Below are positions 59,701 through 64,000 of a stretch of DNA of 64,000 bases, in pieces. A model generated the notes under the pieces. That model saw only the letters and a program-made list of their open reading frames with translations. It searched no databases and had not been told where the DNA came from. This DNA comes from Actinomycetes bacterium. GTDB taxonomy: Bacteria > Actinomycetota > Acidimicrobiia > Acidimicrobiales > RAAP-2. The translations under genes were made by a program, and so were the position numbers. Each line of letters opens with the position of its first letter. Within the stretch, counting starts at the first letter, position 1. The stretch covers positions 1 to 64,000 of the forward strand of contig JAKAUQ010000019.1 of assembly GCA_021827705.1 (NCBI GenBank). The letters run 5' to 3'.

Positions 59701-60185
59701 GGTCGCTCCAGTTCGTTGTGCAGGCTGGTGGAGAAGGCGTGGAAGAGCTCAGCAAAGCGGCGCACGTCCTCGCGCGGCCAGTCCGACAGGACCTCGCGCA
59801 GCAGGCGGAGGTAGGCCGCAGCAGCACGCTCTAGCAGCACGCTTCCTTCGGGCGTCAAGGAAATGAGCACCGCGCGCCGGTCACGCTCGTCCGCGACGCG
59901 CGCCACGAGTCCCGCCCGCTCGAGCTGCTGCACCTTGCGGGTGACGCCCGGCAGGTCAACGCCGAGGAGGTGGGCCAGGTCGGTCACCCGGACGTCAACG
60001 CCGCCCGCGAACTGCAGCTTGCGCAGCAAAAGCAGAGCGGGACGGTCGATTCGCAACCCGAGATCGCTGAGAGCGCGTTCGTGCACGCGCGAACGCGTCA
60101 GCCACCGCGCGACGGTCTGCAAGTCCTCCAGGACATCGGTCACGATCGCGTCGTCCGGTCCCAGGTGCTCGTTGCTTACTTGCAT
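59697..60185 (-). CDS. MarR-family transcriptional regulator
   Basis: The 162-residue protein has the winged-helix region VDVRVTDLAHLLGVDLPGVTRKVQQLERAG, then ADERDRRAVLISLTPEG (wing), and dimerisation helices at both ends. ATG 60185; a TTG one codon earlier is a minor alternative. It is coupled to the DHA2 exporter by ATGA, the usual arrangement of drug-exporter repressors. A TTGCTT/AAGCAA inverted repeat covers its start. Confidence 0.9.
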   Translation of the reverse strand: MQVSNEHLGPDDAIVTDVLEDLQTVARWLTRSRVHERALSDLGLRIDRPALLLLRKLQFAGGVDVRVTDLAHLLGVDLPGVTRKVQQLERAGLVARVADERDRRAVLISLTPEGSVLLERAAAAYLRLLREVLSDWPREDVRRFAELFHAFSTSLHNELERP

Positions 60186-60192
60186 CAAGCAA
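60172..60192 (-). promoter_or_regulatory. Candidate MarR operator over the start codon
   Basis: TTGCTT (60172-60177) and AAGCAA (60187-60192) form a perfect inverted repeat with nine bases between, and CTTGC-atcaa-GCAAG is nested inside. It overlaps the ATG of marR. Its size and position fit autorepression by the MarR protein. Confidence 0.5.
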
Positions 60193-60220
60193 GCACTCTA
60201 GCGGAGCCGCAGTCGCACCT

Positions 60221-61345
60221 TCACGCCGGGGGCGCGTCCTCGCTGGACGCCCTGGCTCGAAGGTCAACCACGATGACCTGGAGGGATGCCGCGATGGGCA
60301 CGGCGACGAGCACGCCGACGAATCCCCCGAACAGGCCCGCCAGCCAGTCGCCGAGTTCGGCACCGACCAGCACCGCGACGAAGACGGCCAAGGGACTGAC
60401 CCGGGTCGTGCGACCCATGATCACAGGGTTGAGGATGTGGTTCTCGATCTGGGTATACACCACGAAGACGACCAGAGTGACGATGCCGGCAACCGTCGTG
60501 TGCCCAAAGGCGAACAGAACAGTCGGGATGCCCGCGAGGGCGCCGCCCACGGTGGGGATGAAGTCGACCATGCCAACCCACAGCGCGAAGAGCGCCGCGA
60601 AGGGGACACCCATGAGGAGCAGAGTGACGAAGACCACGAGGCCGGCGATGAGCGACGTGGCCAGGTTGCCCACCATGTAGCCCGAGACGGCTTTCCCCAC
60701 CTGCGTGCCGATGCGCGCGACGCGCTGCGCCCGCTGGGGAGACAGTGCGGCCAGCCAGTTCTTGCGAAGACGCGGGGCCTCCAATAGGACCAGGACGACG
60801 AAGGTGAACACGGTGATGAGGGCAACCAGCACCGAGATCGCTCCGCGCCCCAGTGCCAGTGCCGGGCGAGAGAGACCCTGAGCCAGCGACACCAGCTTGG
60901 AGGCGTTGTCGGAGACCCAGTGGGAGACGTGGTAGCGGCGCAGCAGATGCCCAATCCAGCCCTGACCGGTCTGGGCCTTGTGCACGTAGGACGGCAGGGC
61001 GTTGGCTAGCCTCGTCATGCTGTTGACCAACGGGTAGCCAAACAGGATGGCGAGGCCAACGAAGATCACGACGCTGGCAGCCGCTACGATCGCGACCGCG
61101 CCGCCCCGTCGGCGAATCCCGTGTCTCTGAACGAACGCAACGAGCGGATTGAGCAGCAGCGCGACGAAGCCACCCACGAGCATGAGCAGCAAGATGACCC
61201 GTAGGCGGTAGAGGAGAAGGACGGCGACCAGAGCGCCGACCACGACCCCGACGGACGTGACGATGGTCCGTAGCGGGACCGAGGAGGCGTCGGCCCGTCG
61301 AAAGATCCTGGAGGACCCGGAACGTTGGTCGGGGACCTGCGGCAT
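60221..61345 (-). CDS. AI-2E/PerM-family membrane transporter
   Basis: The 374-residue protein has about eight helices, starting SVGVVVGALVAVLLLYRLRV, with the family pattern LLMLVGGFVALLLNPLV, VDFIPTVGGALAGIPTVLF and a C-terminal TQIENHILNPVIMGRTTRVSPL. AI-2E family members export or exchange small molecules or sodium; substrate not known. ATG 61345 follows GGGAGGGTGGC. Confidence 0.9.
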   Translation of the reverse strand: MPQVPDQRSGSSRIFRRADASSVPLRTIVTSVGVVVGALVAVLLLYRLRVILLLMLVGGFVALLLNPLVAFVQRHGIRRRGGAVAIVAAASVVIFVGLAILFGYPLVNSMTRLANALPSYVHKAQTGQGWIGHLLRRYHVSHWVSDNASKLVSLAQGLSRPALALGRGAISVLVALITVFTFVVLVLLEAPRLRKNWLAALSPQRAQRVARIGTQVGKAVSGYMVGNLATSLIAGLVVFVTLLLMGVPFAALFALWVGMVDFIPTVGGALAGIPTVLFAFGHTTVAGIVTLVVFVVYTQIENHILNPVIMGRTTRVSPLAVFVAVLVGAELGDWLAGLFGGFVGVLVAVPIAASLQVIVVDLRARASSEDAPPA

Positions 61346-62094
61346 GCCACCCTCCCAGAGCCGACGGGGTCGGCTCGGTCGATCGATCGGGTCTCGAGAC
61401 CCCCCCGTACCGTATCCCTCACGCCACCCGGTGCCGGGGACGCTCGCCGCACCCTCCGCTTGGTGCACGTGGCGTTTGACCGCCTGCGATATCGCCACGG
61501 GTCCCGCGCGGTCACGCCCGCGCGGCCGAGGAACCTCCTCGGCGCCTGCGCGCTGAGGCGTCGGCATGGACCATTCGTCGCCTCGCGCGAGCACCTCACC
61601 ACGAGCGCGCCACCTCCCCGCACCTCTGAGACGTCCCGGGTGTCCCAAGCATCGATGCCGCTTCCCGGGAATAGCGCCGGCGTCTTTCCCGGAGCGAGAC
61701 GTTCAGCGAAGTCACGATGGATCGCCACGAGCACCGGGCACGTGCTGTCGTGCCCCCGATGCTCGCCGGTTCTGGGTGTTGAGCTGCCCGAAGGGCCCCA
61801 AAGGGCCTCGCCTCTCCGCAGCGGCATGGGCGCAAGGTCGGGCTCCCCAGCCTCGGCCACGCGAGCTTCGTGGCGCCCTGTAGCAGCACCGAGTAGGTCA
61901 CATCGACGACATCACCAATCCTGCGGTGCGTACTTGTGACAGCGGATGCCTTCACGTCAGCGAGATCAAACGCGTCGGAATTGTGCTGTGCTCAAGAGTG
62001 AATGAGCTAGGGGCGCCAATGCAGCAGAATCTCGGCTTTTCGGGAGCACTCCTGTTAGAGTTGGCGACCACACACCTCGCAGAATGGGGTTGCC
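61346..62094. other. 749-base gap without a convincing gene
   Basis: Between the minus-strand AI-2E gene and the plus-strand secreted protein there are several open frames, rich in Arg, Pro, Ser and Ala. None shows a recognisable domain or a good ribosome site. It must hold the two divergent promoters. It may also contain a decayed gene. Confidence 0.4.
61358..61376 (-). promoter_or_regulatory. Hairpin just upstream of the AI-2E gene
   Basis: GAGCCGAC-ggg-GTCGGCTC is a perfect 8-bp stem 12 bases before the start codon, in the leader of the transporter mRNA. It might attenuate or stabilise the leader; function unknown. Confidence 0.4.
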
Positions 62095-63609
62095 ATGAAC
62101 GACAAGGTCGGCAAGTTGGCACTCGCCGGCGGAGCGTTCCTGCCCATGGTCCTCTTGTTCGTGGTCGCCGTTGCCGGAGATGGCGTCGCCGGGGCCAGCG
62201 GACCTGCGCCCGTGTCCTCGCCGGTCGCTGTGACCGCAATCCTCTCGACCACGGCGATGCTTAGGGGCGCGCCCAATCCGGAAGGCCAGCCCGCGCAGGC
62301 GTGGTTCGAGTATGGGACGACGAGCGCCTACGGTTCCCGAACGCCCGGACAGAGCCTCGGCAGCGGCTCGGTCCCTGTACCGATCTCCGCCCTTGTCAGT
62401 GGCCTGGCGCCCGATACGACGTACCACGTCCGACTCGACGTACAAAGTGCCAGCGCGACGGTCGTGGGGCCAGACTCCTCCTTCACCACGAGCACGGGTC
62501 CCACTACTTCGACGCTGCCCCCGTCACCGGCATCGGCGCGCCTCCTCGCGATGAAGGTTGAGGACCATCGCGTCGTTCAGGTGTACAGCGTCGCTTGCAC
62601 GGGACCCACGTCGTGCTGGGCGGCCGGGAGCGCCTCTGCGGGTCCACTCATCGAAAGGGACCGAGCCGGCTTCTGGACGCCCTTCTCCGCCCCATCTCCG
62701 GGGCCCGATGCGTTCCTAACGGCGATCGACTGCCTGAGTGCGGCGGACTGCTGGGCGGTCGGCGCCTACGGCGCCAGGAATCCGCTTCCGCTGGCGATGC
62801 ACTACAACGGTCGGTCCTGGATGCTCATCCCCGCCGCGGTGGTGCCCGGGGCATTCTCCCACTATTTGAGTGCCGTCGACTGCGTGAGTGCGGCGGACTG
62901 CTGGGCGGTCGGCGGCATTGACGAGGCGACCCCCCAGATGCGACAGCTCATCGAGCATTGGAACGGACGCGTGTGGTCGGTCGAGCCATCGCCAGACTCC
63001 AACCCGCTCGGCCCCAATTTACTGAGCGGTGTCAGCTGCAGCTCTGTTGACTCGTGCTGGGCAGTCGGCGGGAAGACGAGAACGACCAATGGCACGTTAG
63101 CGGGGCTGATGATGCACTGGAACGGTGCATCATGGACAGCGACGTCGACTGCGACAACGAGTGGGCTTGAAGCCGTTACCTGCAAGTGGCTTTCTGCCTG
63201 CTTCGCCATTAACGCAACGGATGGGGTCCTGCAGATGGTCGGTGGTCACTGGATCAACGTCACGGCTGCCGTCTCGTCGACGACGTTCCCCCAAACACTC
63301 TCCGCCATTTCGTGCTCGGGTCCGCATTCCTGTTGGATTGTTGGGGCCCAGTACACGAACGTCGGCCCCATCAGACGCCCGCCAACCGGGTCGGCCAGGG
63401 CGGAATTCTGGGACGGGATCCGTTGGGTCAACGCCTCAGTACAGGACCCGAATGGCGTGCTGGCGTATTTGAACGGCGTTGCTTGCACCGGCGACGGCGT
63501 CTGCGTAGCCGTTGGCATGTACGAGGTCAGCAGTCAGGGTTACACAAGTCACCACTTCTACACACACTTCTTTGCTGACCAGACGCCGGTGAATCGACGC
63601 TCATCGTAA
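62095..63609 (+). CDS. Secreted repeat protein with Fn3-like domain and Cys-paired CWAVG repeats
   Basis: The 504-residue exported protein has an N-terminal signal or anchor (KLALAGGAFLPMVLLFVVAV). A fibronectin-III-like domain follows at about 45-135 (GAPNPEGQPAQAWFEYGTT, ISALVSGLAPDTTYHVRLDV). Then come six or seven repeats of about 45-60 residues, each with a Cys pair in the form C-x5-CWA(V/A)G followed by HWNG-x-W. The repeats suggest a beta-propeller with one disulfide per blade. No catalytic motif is seen. It is probably a surface or exported binding protein. Confidence 0.75.
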   Translation: MNDKVGKLALAGGAFLPMVLLFVVAVAGDGVAGASGPAPVSSPVAVTAILSTTAMLRGAPNPEGQPAQAWFEYGTTSAYGSRTPGQSLGSGSVPVPISALVSGLAPDTTYHVRLDVQSASATVVGPDSSFTTSTGPTTSTLPPSPASARLLAMKVEDHRVVQVYSVACTGPTSCWAAGSASAGPLIERDRAGFWTPFSAPSPGPDAFLTAIDCLSAADCWAVGAYGARNPLPLAMHYNGRSWMLIPAAVVPGAFSHYLSAVDCVSAADCWAVGGIDEATPQMRQLIEHWNGRVWSVEPSPDSNPLGPNLLSGVSCSSVDSCWAVGGKTRTTNGTLAGLMMHWNGASWTATSTATTSGLEAVTCKWLSACFAINATDGVLQMVGGHWINVTAAVSSTTFPQTLSAISCSGPHSCWIVGAQYTNVGPIRRPPTGSARAEFWDGIRWVNASVQDPNGVLAYLNGVACTGDGVCVAVGMYEVSSQGYTSHHFYTHFFADQTPVNRRSS

Positions 63610-64000
63610 TGCGCCGCCACCGGGGACTGGTGCAGTTGAGATGCGTCAGAACGGAACTGCCACACCAGCGGTCGCGGATGGAGATTCCTGGACAAGCACG
63701 AATCCCAGATCGAGAGCACTCGGAGGGTTCCGATTCGGCGCCTGACTAGAAAGTGCCGTCGGAATGTCCCGACGTGGCGGCACTGGCGTCCCCGATGTGG
63801 TGCCCTTTCTGCGGTCCATCTTGATGAAACGTCTCCGGAGCATTCCTGTCGTGTCCTACCAGGACACATCGGGCTCTGTCCGATCACTCTCGGATGTCAC
63901 GGCCGTCGGGCACTTAGCGGGGCACTCGTCGGTCGGTGGACCTTGAGTCACACAGTACCAACCGCTTGACCGTCGGTCTTCCGCGATTCACGCTATAATT
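63610..64000. other. 391-base terminal region without a convincing gene
   Basis: After the secreted protein gene only short frames occur, with no motif. The window ends in CACGCTATAATT, containing a consensus-like -10 element, so a plus-strand gene may start beyond the edge. Confidence 0.35.
63994..63999 (+). promoter_or_regulatory. Consensus-like -10 element at the right edge
   Basis: TATAAT, rare in this GC-rich window, lies at the last bases. A TTGACC at 63966-63971 is 22 bases upstream, too far for a standard -35 (about 17), so only the -10 is suggested. Confidence 0.3.

Noticed and set aside
61566-61883. 105-residue plus-strand frame
   Set aside because: Arg/Pro/Ser-rich, no ribosome site, no domain; overlapping frames in other registers look alike.
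63966-63999. Complete sigma-70 promoter TTGACC...TATAAT
   Set aside because: Spacing is 22 bases rather than about 17, so only the -10 element was kept.

Overview
The window is high-GC DNA with mostly short intergenic gaps, many ATGA/TGATG/GTGA start-stop overlaps and many GTG starts. Gene content points to an actinobacterium: a DUF3039-type small protein, a C4 zinc-ribbon/coiled-coil protein next to a histidine phosphatase, a TM0106-family nuclease, GH15 + OtsA, and several acyl-CoA genes. An acidophilic or soil lineage such as Acidimicrobiia is possible, since a secreted S53 (sedolisin) protease is present, but class level is inference.

Layout. 0-5 kb: end of an amino-acid ABC importer, a sulfatase/esterase pair, an acyl-CoA transferase and tRNA-Gly. 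5-14.9 kb: housekeeping genes (dut, orn, a wall/polysaccharide ABC exporter, clpP, tRNA-Leu, rdgB-rph, smpB). 14.96-15.31 kb: tmRNA (ssrA), intact to its CCA end. 15.3-21.2 kb: an accessory island, visibly lower in GC, made of four consecutive units. Three carry a recognisable toxin-antitoxin pair (PIN/AbrB, RES/Xre, AbrB/PIN on the opposite strand) and the first carries an HTH gene with an unknown partner. Each unit ends at its right edge with the same repeat, which encodes a small putative winged-helix protein. The repeats stop exactly at GCACCTCCAC, which is also the 3' end of ssrA. 21.3-30.5 kb: trehalose metabolism (GH15, OtsA), HAD phosphatases, a membrane-protein pair, a lactate-oxidase-type flavoenzyme. 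30.5-42.2 kb: RNA methyltransferase, amidotransferase, racemase/acyl-CoA dehydrogenase pair, glycerol catabolism (GlpD + FGGY kinase), reductase, MBL hydrolase, xseAB. 42.28-42.63 kb: RNase P RNA. 42.6-61.3 kb: TM0106 nuclease, CydDC-like exporter, hydrolases, transporters, a radical SAM/SPASM enzyme paired with an ion-transporter-like permease, sedolisin, a MarR-controlled drug exporter and an AI-2E-type transporter. 62-63.6 kb: a secreted Cys-paired repeat protein.

The most unusual part is the ssrA-anchored island. Its geometry (anchor site, then cargo + one terminal site, four times over) resembles an integron cassette array, but with no integrase in the window, no evident attC-type folding, and ssrA in the place of attI. 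The most distal repeat is the most diverged and carries a frameshift, consistent with older units lying further from ssrA. Cassette mobility is inference; the repeat, its boundaries and its match to ssrA are directly visible.
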